Shown in pieces: positions 38,521-47,644 of a DNA stretch of 64,000 bases. Numbering within the stretch: the first letter of the stretch is position 1; each line of letters begins with the position of its first letter. Source of the DNA: CSP1-4 sp963777975 (lineage in GTDB: Bacteria > Chloroflexota > Limnocylindria > Limnocylindrales > CSP1-4); contig CAVZSO010000003.1 in assembly GCA_963777975.1 (NCBI GenBank), forward strand, positions 124,001 through 188,000, given 5' to 3'. The notes under the pieces are model-generated. The model was not told where the DNA came from and did no database searches. It saw only the letters and a list, made by a program, of their open reading frames with translations. A program made the translations under genes and the position numbers.

Positions 38521-38526
38521 AGTCTA
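38521..38526 (-). promoter_or_regulatory. -10 box of leaderless MBL-rhodanese gene
   Basis: TAGACT ends six bases before GTG 38514. It lies in the 20 bases that follow the fabG stop, so this gene has its own promoter separate from the fatty-acid run. Confidence 0.5.
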
Positions 38527-38534
38527 GGCGCCGA

Positions 38535-39285
38535 TCACATCATGACGAGGCCGCCATCGACGGCCAGCACCTGGCCGGTGATGAAGGCGGCTTCGTCCGA
38601 GACCAGGAAGGCGACGGCGTCGGCGATCTCTTCGGTCGTCCCGAAACGCCCCAGCGGCGTGCGCGACGTGATCTCGTCCTGCAATGGCTGGGCCAGGTCC
38701 TGGGTCAGCTCGGTCAGCACGAACCCTGGCGCCACGGCGTTGCAGGTGATGCCCCGGCTGGCCAGCTCTCGGGCGGTGGCCTTGGTCAGACCGATGAGCC
38801 CGGCCTTGGCCGACGAGTAGTTGGCCTGGCCCATCTGCCCGGCCTGGCCGGAGACGCTGGTGATGTTGACGATACGACCGCTGCGCGCCTTGAGCATCGG
38901 CCGCGTGACGGCCTTGATGGCGTAGAAGGCGCCGAAGAGATTGGTCTCCAGGACCGATCGAAACGCGTCGACGCTCATGCGCATGATCAGGTCATCGCGC
39001 GTGATGCCCGCATTGTTGACCAGGATGTCGACCTTGCCGTAGGCCTCGAGGGCCGACTCTGACGAGGTGGTCGGCGGCCTCCGGGTCTGCCGCGTCGCCC
39101 TGCACCGCCAGCGCGCGCCGGCCGAGACCGACGATCTCGGCCACGGTCGATTCGGCGGCCGTCTCGTTGCCGCGGTAGCTGAAGCAGACGTCCGCCCCCT
39201 GTCGTGCGAGGCGCAGGCCGATGGCTCGACCGATGCCCCGTGAGCCGCCGGTCACGACGGCGCTCCGGCCGGTCAGATCGATCAT
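38535..39285 (-). CDS. fabG: 3-oxoacyl-ACP reductase FabG, frame broken
   Basis: FabG reduces 3-oxoacyl-ACP with NADPH. Motifs are the nucleotide loop VVTGGSRGIGRAIGLRLA, LVNNAGITRD, the serine of NITSVSGQ, the catalytic YSSAKAG and AVDGGLVMM at the end. The frame changes near 39059; removing one base links DHLV to ESALEAYGKVDILV and gives 249 residues. AAGGAGG precedes ATG 39285, which overlaps the fabH stop (ATGA). It is the last gene of the fatty-acid run. Confidence 0.92.
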
Positions 39286-40463
39286 GCGGGGACCTCCTTG
39301 TGGGCGTGGGCGGGCTCCCCGGGCACGACATCGTCGAGCGGCACGGGCGGGCCGGCCTCGAGGGCGGCCATCAGTCGCGGTGGCATCGGGTCGACCGAGT
39401 CCCAGTCGAGCGGGGCCCGGACGCTGGCCACCGGGACGACCGACTCGGCGCGTTTGCCATGACGGGGATCGGCCGTCCACTCGAGGGCCACCGCGCCCGA
39501 CGTGAAGCCCGCACCGAAGGCGACGAGGACGATCTTGTCGCCGACCTCGATGCGGCCCGAATCGACCGCCTCGGCGAGCGCGATGCCGACCGATGCCGCC
39601 GACGTGTTGCCGTAGCGATCGACGTTCACGAACATCTTGTCCATCGGGATCTCGAGTCCCTGGGCGACCGACTCGATGATGCGGACGTTGGCCTGATGCG
39701 GGATGACCAGGTCGATCTCCTCGAGTGTCCAGCCGGCTCGCTCGATGGCCGTCAGCGCCGAGGTGGCCAGCGTCTTGGTCGCGAAGCGATAGGTCTCCTT
39801 GCCTTCCATGCGCACGAAGTGCTCGCCGCGCCGGATCGTCTCCGGGCTGGCCGGGCTGCGCGAGCCGCCCGACGGCAGCCAGATCATGTAGGCACCGTCG
39901 GGGTCGGTCGTCAGCTCCAGACCGCCCATCCCGCCACCCTCCTCGTCCGAGGCCGAGACGACGACGGCGCCGGCGCCATCGCCGAAGAGGATGCAGGTGT
40001 TGCGATCGGTGAAGTCGAGGAAGCGCGTCAGCAGCTCGGCGCCACAGACGAGCACGTGGCGGTACATGCCGGAGCGGATGTAGGCGTCGGCCGTGGCATA
40101 GGCGTAGACGAAGCCCGAGCAGGCGGCCATGACGTCCATGGCGGCCGCCCGAGTGTTGCCGATGGCCTCCTTGACCAGCGCCGCGGTCGATGGCATCCAG
40201 TAGTCGGGCGTCAGCGTCGCCACCAGGATGAGGTCGATCTCGTCGGCCTCGATGCCGGCCACGGCGATGGCTCGCTTGGCGGCCACGGCAGCCAGCGTGG
40301 CCGTCGATTCGTGCGGCGCGGCCACGCGTCGCTCGCGGATGCCCGTCCGCGAGCGGATCCATTCGTCTGACGTGTCGACCAGCCGCTCGAGGTCGGCGTT
40401 GGTCAGCACGCGCTCCGGCGCATACATCCCCCAGCCCGTGATCCTGACGCTGGCTGGTCGCAT
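39282..40463 (-). CDS. fabH: 3-oxoacyl-ACP synthase III FabH with C-terminal extension
   Basis: FabH starts fatty-acid synthesis by condensing an acyl-CoA with malonyl-ACP. The triad is present: Cys in DVMAACSGFVYA, His in VIPHQANVRIIES, Asn in VDRYGNTSAASVG. The protein is 393 residues against about 330 usually. The extra 60 C-terminal residues (from about TADPRHGKRAES) are charged and proline-rich with no known domain. GGGAGG stands before ATG 40463. Operon neighbours confirm the pathway. Confidence 0.93.
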   Translation of the reverse strand: MRPASVRITGWGMYAPERVLTNADLERLVDTSDEWIRSRTGIRERRVAAPHESTATLAAVAAKRAIAVAGIEADEIDLILVATLTPDYWMPSTAALVKEAIGNTRAAAMDVMAACSGFVYAYATADAYIRSGMYRHVLVCGAELLTRFLDFTDRNTCILFGDGAGAVVVSASDEEGGGMGGLELTTDPDGAYMIWLPSGGSRSPASPETIRRGEHFVRMEGKETYRFATKTLATSALTAIERAGWTLEEIDLVIPHQANVRIIESVAQGLEIPMDKMFVNVDRYGNTSAASVGIALAEAVDSGRIEVGDKIVLVAFGAGFTSGAVALEWTADPRHGKRAESVVPVASVRAPLDWDSVDPMPPRLMAALEAGPPVPLDDVVPGEPAHAHKEVPA

Positions 40464-40483
40464 CGGACCCTGCCTCCCTGCGT

Positions 40484-41080
40484 TCAACTCGGTTCGACCT
40501 CGATGAGCGCCTGCTTGGCCTTGACGAGCTTGCCGTTCTCGGCCGCCATGCGCACGACGCGACCGGCGATGTCGCTCTTGATCTCGTTGTACAGCTTCAT
40601 GGCCTCGATGAGCCCGATGACCTGGCCGACGACGACCTGGGCGCCGACGCGGACGTAGGGCGCCGCGTCCGGTGACGGCGCCGAGTAGTAGAGGCCGGTC
40701 AGTGGCGCCACGACCATATGGTGGCCGCTCGAATCCGGCTCGGACGATCCGGCGACGACCGGCGCGTTCTGGCCGCCGTCCGCGGTCGCAGGCGACCCAT
40801 GCTGGGCGCTACCAGCTGCGGCCGGGATGACGGCACCCGCACTGCGCAGGACGATGGTCGTGCCGCCCGATCCGACCTCGAGCTCGGCCAGCCCGGAGCG
40901 CTCGAGGACGGACTCGAGACGGTCGATGAGGGCGATCAGCTCGGCCGCCTCGTCGGTCGCGGCGCTGGCGGCAGGAGCATCGGGTCGCGCGACGGTGTCG
41001 GCCGACGCACGACCCGCCTCGGCCGGCGGACGATCCACCTCGGCCGGCGACCCAGGCAGCACGATGGGGCCTTCGTCCAC
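40484..41080 (-). CDS. accB: Biotin carboxyl carrier protein AccB
   Basis: AccB carries the biotin that shuttles CO2 from AccC to AccA/AccD. The 198 residues include an N-terminal helix (ELIALIDRLESVLERSGLAE), an Ala/Pro linker and the biotinyl domain with the modified lysine in GLIEAMKLYNEIKS. BirA, its ligase, is about 8 kb away in the same strand run. It lies between fabF and fabH with gaps of 5 and 20 bases. Confidence 0.95.
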   Translation of the reverse strand: MDEGPIVLPGSPAEVDRPPAEAGRASADTVARPDAPAASAATDEAAELIALIDRLESVLERSGLAELEVGSGGTTIVLRSAGAVIPAAAGSAQHGSPATADGGQNAPVVAGSSEPDSSGHHMVVAPLTGLYYSAPSPDAAPYVRVGAQVVVGQVIGLIEAMKLYNEIKSDIAGRVVRMAAENGKLVKAKQALIEVEPS

Positions 41081-41085
41081 GCGCC

Positions 41086-42348
41086 TCAGCCCTCCCAGCG
41101 CCGGAGCACGATGGCGGTGTTCTGGCCACCGAAGCCGAAGGCGTTGACGAGCGCCACGCGGACCGAACGCTCACGGGCAACCAGCGGCGTACAGTCGAGC
41201 TCACCGACCGCCTCGTCGGGCGCGACCAGGTTGAGCGTCGGCGGCACCCGTCCTTCACGCATCGCCATCACCGTGGCGACCGCGCCGATGCCGCCCGCCG
41301 CCCCCAGGGTGTGCCCGATGGCGCCCTTGGTCGCCGTGATGCTGACGGCCGACGCGCGGTCGCCAAGCAGCGAGCGAAAGGCTGCCAGCTCGGCCGGGTC
41401 GCCCTCCGGCGTGCTCGTGGCATGGGCGCTGATGTGGTCGACCTCGGCCGCTTCGATGCCCGCCTTGACCAGGGCTCGGCGGGCGGCCCGCAGGGCGCCG
41501 ACACCGCCTGGCGCGGGCAGCGTGATGTGCGACGCATCGGCGGTCGCCGCATAGCCGCAGACCTCGGCCAGGATCGTCGCCCCCCGACGTTCGGCGTGAC
41601 CCACCTCCTCGAGCACGAGCACCGCGGCCCCCTCGGCGATGACGAACCCGTCGCGTCCCTGGTCGAACGGGCGGCTGGCGCCGGCCGGATCGTCGTTGCG
41701 CGTCGACAGTGCGCGCATGGCGGCGAAGGCCCCGACGAGGCCTTCGACGACCGGGGCCTCGGTGCCGCCGGCGAGCATCATCTCGGCATCCCCCCGCAGG
41801 ATCGTCTCGGTCGATTCTCCGATCGCATGCCCAGCCGTCGCGCAGGCGCTGACCGTGGCGTAGTTGGGGCCCAGGGCGCCGGTCGCGATGGCCACCTGGC
41901 CGGCCGCCATGTTGGCGATGACCATGGGCACGAAGAACGGGCTGATGCGATCGGGACCGCGCTCGGCATAGACGCGGATCTGGTCGAAGAGCGTCGTCGA
42001 GCCACCAAGACCAGAGCCGATGATGGCCCCGGTCTCCTCGGCCAGCGTGCCCTCCAGACGACCGGGCAGGCCGGCCTGATCCATGGCCTGGCGCGCGGCG
42101 ACGAGTGCGAACTGCGTCACGCGGTCGTTGCGACGCTGCTCCTTGCGATCGAGCACGTCGCCGGGATCGAATGCCTGGACCTCGCCGGCGATGCGGCTGG
42201 TCAGCCGCGCGGGATCGAAGCCGCCGATGGTGCGCACACCGGACTCGCCGGCCACGAGCCGCGACCAGAACGTGGCCGGATCGTTGCCCAGCGGCGTCAC
42301 GGCGCCCATGCCGGTGATGACCACCCGCCGGCGATCGGTCGCCGTCAC
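41086..42348 (-). CDS. fabF: 3-oxoacyl-ACP synthase II FabF
   Basis: FabF extends acyl chains with malonyl-ACP. The 420 residues have ITGMGAVTPLGND at the start, the nucleophile in VSACATAGHAIGE, the first histidine in SAHATSTPEGDPAE and the second in KGAIGHTLGAAGGIGA. The first His loop reads HATST where HGTST is usual, a mild change. The phosphoesterase gene overlaps its 5' end by four bases (ATGA-type). Confidence 0.95.
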   Translation of the reverse strand: MTATDRRRVVITGMGAVTPLGNDPATFWSRLVAGESGVRTIGGFDPARLTSRIAGEVQAFDPGDVLDRKEQRRNDRVTQFALVAARQAMDQAGLPGRLEGTLAEETGAIIGSGLGGSTTLFDQIRVYAERGPDRISPFFVPMVIANMAAGQVAIATGALGPNYATVSACATAGHAIGESTETILRGDAEMMLAGGTEAPVVEGLVGAFAAMRALSTRNDDPAGASRPFDQGRDGFVIAEGAAVLVLEEVGHAERRGATILAEVCGYAATADASHITLPAPGGVGALRAARRALVKAGIEAAEVDHISAHATSTPEGDPAELAAFRSLLGDRASAVSITATKGAIGHTLGAAGGIGAVATVMAMREGRVPPTLNLVAPDEAVGELDCTPLVARERSVRVALVNAFGFGGQNTAIVLRRWEG

Positions 42349-43088
42349 CGCACGAGCTTCCCGGTCCGCACGGTAGCCGCCCGATAGACGTCGCCGGCCA
42401 GACCCCGAGCGCTGATCTCGTCGGCGGTCGGGACGGGGTCGTAGGCCGCGCGCATCAGCTCGGCGGAGAGCACGTCGTCGTCGATCGTGAGCATCGCCCA
42501 GGCGGCGCCGGCATCGCCGTCGAAGGCGTACCCGCAGGAGCCCGGATTGACGATGAGGCGGCGCCCGAAGTCCCGGACCTCGGCCACGTGGGTGTGGCCG
42601 CAGGCGATGGCCCGGGCATCCGTCCGCGTGATGCGCTGGATGGTCACCGAGGGATCCAGGTCGACGGGCAGGCCATCGGTCTGGCTGCCTGGCGAGCCAT
42701 GGCAGACGAGCACGAGCAGGTCGCCGACGCGGATCCGACGCTCGGACGGCAGGCGTCGCAGATAGGCCAGCTCGTCATCCGAAAGCTGGTCATGCGTCCA
42801 CTCGGCGACCTCGCGATGTGCCGCCGGCACCTCGTCGAGCCAGGGAAAGGCGGCCGAGAAGTCGAAGTCGGCGACGGCGATATCCGTGTTGCCCTGGACC
42901 ACGTAGGCGCCGGCAGCGTCGAGCGCCCGCACGCGTGCCAGCACGTCCGATGGCCGGGGCCCGTTCATGACCAGGTCGCCGGTGATGGCGATGAGGTCCG
43001 GACGGGCTCTCTCGATCGCGGTCAGCGCCGCGTCAAGGGCCGCCACGTTGCCGTGGATGTCGCCCAGGATCGCGATCCGGGTGACCAT
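42345..43088 (-). CDS. Metallophosphoesterase (YfcE/MJ0936-like)
   Basis: The 247 residues contain the calcineurin-like motif set GDIHGN, GDLVMNGP, GNTD, CHGSPGS and CGHTHVAEV, then VNPGSCGYAFDGD. These are two-metal phosphodiesterases, often with broad in-vitro activity. It is nested in the fatty-acid operon, with ATGA overlaps to fabZ and fabF, yet has no known lipid role. The tail (ELMRAAYDPVPTADEI) resembles small phosphodiesterases used in cyclic-nucleotide or nucleotide turnover. The true substrate is unknown. Confidence 0.88.
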   Translation of the reverse strand: MVTRIAILGDIHGNVAALDAALTAIERARPDLIAITGDLVMNGPRPSDVLARVRALDAAGAYVVQGNTDIAVADFDFSAAFPWLDEVPAAHREVAEWTHDQLSDDELAYLRRLPSERRIRVGDLLVLVCHGSPGSQTDGLPVDLDPSVTIQRITRTDARAIACGHTHVAEVRDFGRRLIVNPGSCGYAFDGDAGAAWAMLTIDDDVLSAELMRAAYDPVPTADEISARGLAGDVYRAATVRTGKLVR

Positions 43089-43589
43089 CAGCGGAGCGCG
43101 CCGTCCGGCGGGATGACGAAGCTCAGGAGCGCCTCACAGGCGACCTCGCCATCGACGGTCGCGACCGCCCGTCCCCGCCCGAAGCGGCGGCCGAGCTTCT
43201 CCATGGTGACCTCCAGGCGGAGCAGGTCACCAGGTTGCACGAGGCGCTTGAAGCGACACTCCTCGATGGCCGCGAAGAGGCCGATGCGATCGCCGAAACC
43301 GGGCTGCTTGGCGACATACACCGCCATCGTCTGCGCCAGCGCCTCGATCTGCATCACGCCGGGCATGACCGGCAGGCCGGGAAAGTGGCCCTGGAAGAAC
43401 CACTCGGTCGCGGTCACGCCCTTCTGGCCCACGATGCGCTGCGCCTCTGGGTCGTACTCGATGATGCGATCGACGAGCAGGAACGGCCAGCGGTGTGGGA
43501 TGAGCGCCTCGATCTCCCGGGTCGTAGTGGACGATCCCGGGCGAGGCGGGCGGGTCGCCGGTCGAGCCGGCGGACGGTGCATCGGTCAT
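43088..43589 (-). CDS. fabZ: 3-hydroxyacyl-ACP dehydratase FabZ, frame broken near N-terminus
   Basis: FabZ dehydrates 3-hydroxyacyl-ACP. The catalytic His and Glu lie in GHFPGLPVMPGVMQIEALAQ, and IEALIPHRWPFLLVDRI opens the core. ATG 43589 begins MTDAPSAGSTGD, then the frame changes in CCC/GGG at about 43516-43521. Dropping one base joins IVHYDP to REIEALIPHRWPF, giving about 166 residues. Its stop overlaps the phosphoesterase ATG. AccC ends 37 bases upstream. Confidence 0.93.
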
Positions 43590-43626
43590 CAGGTCCTCGT
43601 GCTGCCGTGGGCGGGCGGGGCGAACC

Positions 43627-44997
43627 TCAGGATCGGCGACCGCCAGCCACGAAGGCGGCACTACCGATGCGGTCGAGGAGGTTGGTCGTGAACGAACCGT
43701 CGATGAACGCCTGATCGTCGAGGATCGCCCGATGGAACGGGATGTTGGTGATGAGGCCGTCGATGACCAGCTCGCTGAGCGCGATGCGCGAGCGGGCGAT
43801 GGCCGATGGCCGATCAGGCGCCCAGACGACCAGCTTGCCGAGCAGCGAGTCGTAGTACGGCGGGACCTCGTAGCCCGCGTACAGGTGCGAGTCCATGCGC
43901 ACACCCGGGCCGCCAGGGGCGAGGTAGGCTCCGACGGTGCCCGCCTGTGGCCGGAAGTCGTGCGCCACATCCTCGGCGTTGATGCGGAACTCGATGGCGT
44001 GGCCATCGAGGCGGACCGCATCCTGCGAGTAGCCGAGCGGTTCGCCGGCGGCGATCCGGATCTGCTCGGCCACCAGGTCCAGGCCAGATCGCATCTCGGA
44101 GATGGGGTGCTCGACCTGGATACGGCAGTTGATCTCGATGAAGTAGAACTGGCCGTCGCGGTCGACCAGGAACTCGAGGGTCCCGATGTTCTCGTAGCCC
44201 GCACCGACCACGGCCGCCACGGCGCTCTCGCACAGGCGTCTGCGCATCGCCTCGGAGAGCGCCGGCGTGGGCGACTCCTCGACGACCTTCTGGTGCCGGC
44301 GCTGGACGGAGCAGTCGCGCTCGCCGACGTGGACGCCGTTGCCGTAGCGATCGACGATGACCTGGACCTCGACGTGCCGGTTCTCCTCGAGCCACTTCTC
44401 GAGGTAGAGCGAGTCGTCGCCGAATGCGGCCTGCGCTTCGGACCGGCAGATGGTCAGCGCCTGTTGCAGCTCGCGCGGCGATCGGACCATGCGCATGCCG
44501 CGACCACCACCGCCGGCCGAGGGCTTGATGAGCACCGGGTAGCCGATGCGCTCCGCCTCCTCGAGGGCGTGGTCGTCGTCGACGAGCATGCCCTCCGAGC
44601 CCGGGATCGTCGGCAGGCCCTGGGCTGCCAGCAGCTGCCGCGTGCCGGCCTTCGAGGCGAAGCGCTCGAGGACCTCGGGCGGCGGGCCGATGAAGGTCAG
44701 GCCATGGGCCCGCGTCATCTCGGCGAAGGCGTCGTCCTCGGACAGGAAGCCGTAGCCCGGATGGATGGCGTCGCAGGCGGTGACGACGGCGGCCGACAGG
44801 ATCGCCGGCGCCGAGAGGTAGCTGCGGCGGGCTTCGGCGGGGCCGATGCAGATGGCTTCGTCGGCGAGCTGCACGGCTCGCGTGTCGCGATCGGCCTCGC
44901 TGTAGGCGACGACCGCGCCGACCCCCATCCGACGGCAGGTGCGCAGGATGCGCAGGGCGATCTCGCCCCGGTTGGCGATGAGGATGCGCTCGAACAC
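43627..44997 (-). CDS. accC: Biotin carboxylase AccC
   Basis: AccC carboxylates biotin on AccB with ATP and bicarbonate. The protein has 456 residues. Motifs are MFERILIANRGEIALRILRT, IHPGYGFLSEDDAF, the ATP-grasp loop KPSAGGGGRGMRMV, RDCSVQRRHQKVVEESP and the catalytic EINCRIQVEHPISEM. The usual EMNTRIQVEHPVTE differs only by conservative changes and a Cys. It is the third ACC gene in the run. Confidence 0.96.
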   Translation of the reverse strand: MFERILIANRGEIALRILRTCRRMGVGAVVAYSEADRDTRAVQLADEAICIGPAEARRSYLSAPAILSAAVVTACDAIHPGYGFLSEDDAFAEMTRAHGLTFIGPPPEVLERFASKAGTRQLLAAQGLPTIPGSEGMLVDDDHALEEAERIGYPVLIKPSAGGGGRGMRMVRSPRELQQALTICRSEAQAAFGDDSLYLEKWLEENRHVEVQVIVDRYGNGVHVGERDCSVQRRHQKVVEESPTPALSEAMRRRLCESAVAAVVGAGYENIGTLEFLVDRDGQFYFIEINCRIQVEHPISEMRSGLDLVAEQIRIAAGEPLGYSQDAVRLDGHAIEFRINAEDVAHDFRPQAGTVGAYLAPGGPGVRMDSHLYAGYEVPPYYDSLLGKLVVWAPDRPSAIARSRIALSELVIDGLITNIPFHRAILDDQAFIDGSFTTNLLDRIGSAAFVAGGRRS

Positions 44998-45000
44998 GGC

Positions 45001-45705
45001 CTAGGCCTCCCGGGCCGGATCTGGCCGCGTGACCGGCTCCAGGCGGACGAGGTCCTGGCCGTACTCGACGGCCTCGCCGGCCTCGGCCAGCCAACGGGCA
45101 ACGATGCCGTCACCCGGCGCCACGACCTCCTGGCGGACGCCCAGCACGTCGACGTGACCGAGCACGTCCCCGGAGCGGACCTGGCTGCCCGTGGCGATGC
45201 TCTCGCGGGTCGCGAAGTAACCCACGCCGGGCGAGCTGGCGATGAGCGACGCACCAGCTGCGGCGGGCGCCGCACCATGGCCGTCGACCGGTCGGCCCGG
45301 CCCGACCGCTGCCATGCCCATCGAGGGACCCCCACCGGTCGGCCCGGCGCTGCCCTGCGCGGAGCTCGCGCCGCGGCTCCGGCGACCGGCGTCGGCGCCC
45401 TGCACCGGGGTGGCGCTCGACGACGACGGAGCCAGCTCATCGGCGGGGCGCCGGACGCGAACATGCCAGCCCGCCCGTCGGACCTCGAGCTCGCCCATCC
45501 GTCCGGCCCGGAAGCGGGCGATCAGGAGCGGCATGATCTCGTCGATGAGCCGGCTGATGGCCGCCGTGTCGGCCGGCGTCGGCACCTCTGGCGCCTTGGC
45601 GCCGGTCGCGGGCTGCCTGCCTCCCTTGCGCCGGCCGGCCGGTGTCGCCGACGAGGCGGATGCATCGTCGGGCGACGGCGTTGCCGGGCGCCCCGCATCG
45701 TCCAC
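45001..45705 (-). CDS. Biotinyl-domain protein lacking the biotin lysine (BCCP paralogue)
   Basis: The 234 residues have the AccB layout: an N-terminal helix (AAISRLIDEIMPLLIARF), a long Ala/Pro/Gly linker and a C-terminal beta-barrel (GSQVRSGDVLGHVDVLGVRQ, then EAGEAVEYGQDLVRLEP). At the hairpin where AccB has EAMK it reads VDVLGV, so no lysine can be biotinylated. It lies between accA and accC with one-base spacing; GTG 45705 follows the accA TAG directly. Plants have similar biotin-less BADC proteins that bind and restrain carboxylase. The same role here is an inference. Confidence 0.8.
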   Translation of the reverse strand: MDDAGRPATPSPDDASASSATPAGRRKGGRQPATGAKAPEVPTPADTAAISRLIDEIMPLLIARFRAGRMGELEVRRAGWHVRVRRPADELAPSSSSATPVQGADAGRRSRGASSAQGSAGPTGGGPSMGMAAVGPGRPVDGHGAAPAAAGASLIASSPGVGYFATRESIATGSQVRSGDVLGHVDVLGVRQEVVAPGDGIVARWLAEAGEAVEYGQDLVRLEPVTRPDPAREA

Positions 45706-46707
45706 CTAGACCTCCTCGAGCAGGGGCGGCTCGTCGATGTCGTCGGCAGCCTGGGGACGGAGCGGGGCGACCTCAGGGCCGCCGAGGGCGATGCGCCCGG
45801 CGTCCAAGAGCGACCGGATGCGATCGGTCAGGCCAACACGCTCGACGCGTGGCGCGGCGGCCGGCTCGACGGCGACAGTGAACGCTCCCATCGCACGATA
45901 GCGCGCGTAGCGGGCGTCGAGCAGCGTGTCGACAGGCATGCCCGCCAGGCGATCCAGCTGGCGCCCGATGGCCACTGAAAGCCGTTCGGCGGTCTGTCCC
46001 GGATCCGCCTGTGCGCCATCGGTCGGCTCGGACACGACCTCGTCGACGACACCCAGCGTGAGCTGCTCGCCGGCGGTCAGGCGCATGGCCACCGCCGCGT
46101 CCTGCGCGGCTTCCGCGGTTCGCCACAGGATGCTGGCGCAACCCTCGGGGCTGATGACCGAGTAGATGGCGTTCTCCAGGGCGAGCACCACGTCGCCCGC
46201 GGCCAGCGCCAACGCCCCGCCAGACCCACCCTCACCGGTGATGACGACCACGACCGGCGTCCGAAGGCGCGTGAGCATGGCGATGCTGCGCGCGATGGCC
46301 TCGGCGACGCCGCGTTCCTCGGAGGCCGACCCGGGGTACGCTCCCGGCGTGTCGACGAACGTGACGACCGGCAGGGCGAGCCGTTCCGCGAGGGCGAAGA
46401 GGCGCATCGCTTTGCGATAGCCCTCCGGATGCGGCATGCCGAAGTTGCGCCGGATGTTCTCCTCGGTCTCCGAGCCCTTCTGCTGGCCGACGAAGACGAA
46501 CGGGCGCCCATCCAGGCGCGCCAAGCCGGCCACGATGGCGGGATCGTCGCGGAACAGTCGGTCGCCGTGCAGCTCGACGATGTCGGTCGCCATCAGCTCG
46601 AGAAGCTCGAGGGTGTGCGGTCGCCGCACGTCCCGGGCGTGTTTGACGCGTGCCCAGGCGGCGTCCCGAGCGGCCGTGACCTCGTCGAGCCCCCGTGGTG
46701 TCGTCAT
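45706..46707 (-). CDS. accA: Acetyl-CoA carboxylase carboxyltransferase subunit alpha
   Basis: AccA and AccD move CO2 from biotin to acetyl-CoA. The 333-residue protein has ELHGDRLFRDDPAIVAGLA, GHQKG replaced by GQQKG, FGMPHPEGYRKAMRL, FVDTPGAYPGSASEERG, GEGGSGGALALA and EGCASILWR, all in family order. About 30 acidic C-terminal residues extend beyond the usual end. ATG 46707 is five bases from the accD stop, so the two are co-translated and likely made in equal amounts. Confidence 0.95.
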   Translation of the reverse strand: MTTPRGLDEVTAARDAAWARVKHARDVRRPHTLELLELMATDIVELHGDRLFRDDPAIVAGLARLDGRPFVFVGQQKGSETEENIRRNFGMPHPEGYRKAMRLFALAERLALPVVTFVDTPGAYPGSASEERGVAEAIARSIAMLTRLRTPVVVVITGEGGSGGALALAAGDVVLALENAIYSVISPEGCASILWRTAEAAQDAAVAMRLTAGEQLTLGVVDEVVSEPTDGAQADPGQTAERLSVAIGRQLDRLAGMPVDTLLDARYARYRAMGAFTVAVEPAAAPRVERVGLTDRIRSLLDAGRIALGGPEVAPLRPQAADDIDEPPLLEEV

Positions 46708-46711
46708 CGTC

Positions 46712-47644
46712 TCAGGCACGCCCGGCCTCGCGATCGCCGCCCAGCAGACCGAGCGGGTTGAAGCCGCCCAGGACGCTGACGGGAGAGGCGCCGAATGGGC
46801 TGGACAGCGCGTCGTCGCCGTGTGCCTGGAGGTAGCCGAGCAGCAGCGCCAGTCGGTCGCGCAGATCGGCGCGGGCCACGACCTGGTCCACGAATCCGTG
46901 CTCGAAGAGGAACTCGGCGCGCTGGAAGCCAGGTGGCAACGCCTCGGCGATGGTCCCAGCCGCGACACGTGCACCGGCGAAGCCGATGAGCGCCTTGGGT
47001 TCGGCCAGGTTGACATCACCGAGGGCGGCGAACGAGGCGAAGACGCCGCCGGTCGTGGGATCGGTCATCACGCTCACGTACGGCACCCCAGCCTCGGCCA
47101 GGCGCGCCAGCGCGGCACAGGTCTTGGCCAGCTGCATGAGCGCCAGCGTGCCCTCCTGCATCCGCGCTCCGCCCGACGCCGAGACGATCACGAGCGGCAG
47201 CCGCGCCTCGAGGGCGTGCTCGGCGGCTCGGGTCACCTTCTCGCCCACCACGGAGCCCATCGAGCCACCCATGAACGCGAAGTCCATGACGCAGATGGCG
47301 ACCTCGTGGCCGGCGACGAGGCCGGTGCCCCAGACAGCGGCGTCGCGCAGGCCGGTCGCCGCGCGCGCCGCTGCGACGCGCTCCGGATAGGGCTTCTGAT
47401 CCACGAACCCGAGCGGATCGACCGATTCGAGCCCGGCATCGTGCTCCTCGAAGCTATCGGCATCGAGGAGGTGCGCCAGCCGCGCATCGACGCGCAGGCG
47501 GAAGTGATGGCCGCACTTGGCGCAGACCCGCAGGTTCTTCTCGAGCTGCTTGTTGTAGAGCATCTCGCTACAGCCCGGACAGCGCGTCCAGAGGTCGGGC
47601 GGATACTCCCCACCGCGTGCTCGGAAGGGCAGCTTGACCGGCAT
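46712..47644 (-). CDS. accD: Acetyl-CoA carboxylase carboxyltransferase subunit beta
   Basis: The 310 residues begin with the AccD zinc ribbon (CPGC ... CAKCGHHFRL), then KPYPERVAAARAATGL, DFAFMGGSMGSVVGEK, SASGGARMQEGTLALMQLAK and PTTGGVFASFA. These residues bind zinc and acetyl-CoA. ATG 47644 overlaps the stop of the upstream membrane-protein gene (TGATG). Confidence 0.96.
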   Translation of the reverse strand: MPVKLPFRARGGEYPPDLWTRCPGCSEMLYNKQLEKNLRVCAKCGHHFRLRVDARLAHLLDADSFEEHDAGLESVDPLGFVDQKPYPERVAAARAATGLRDAAVWGTGLVAGHEVAICVMDFAFMGGSMGSVVGEKVTRAAEHALEARLPLVIVSASGGARMQEGTLALMQLAKTCAALARLAEAGVPYVSVMTDPTTGGVFASFAALGDVNLAEPKALIGFAGARVAAGTIAEALPPGFQRAEFLFEHGFVDQVVARADLRDRLALLLGYLQAHGDDALSSPFGASPVSVLGGFNPLGLLGGDREAGRA

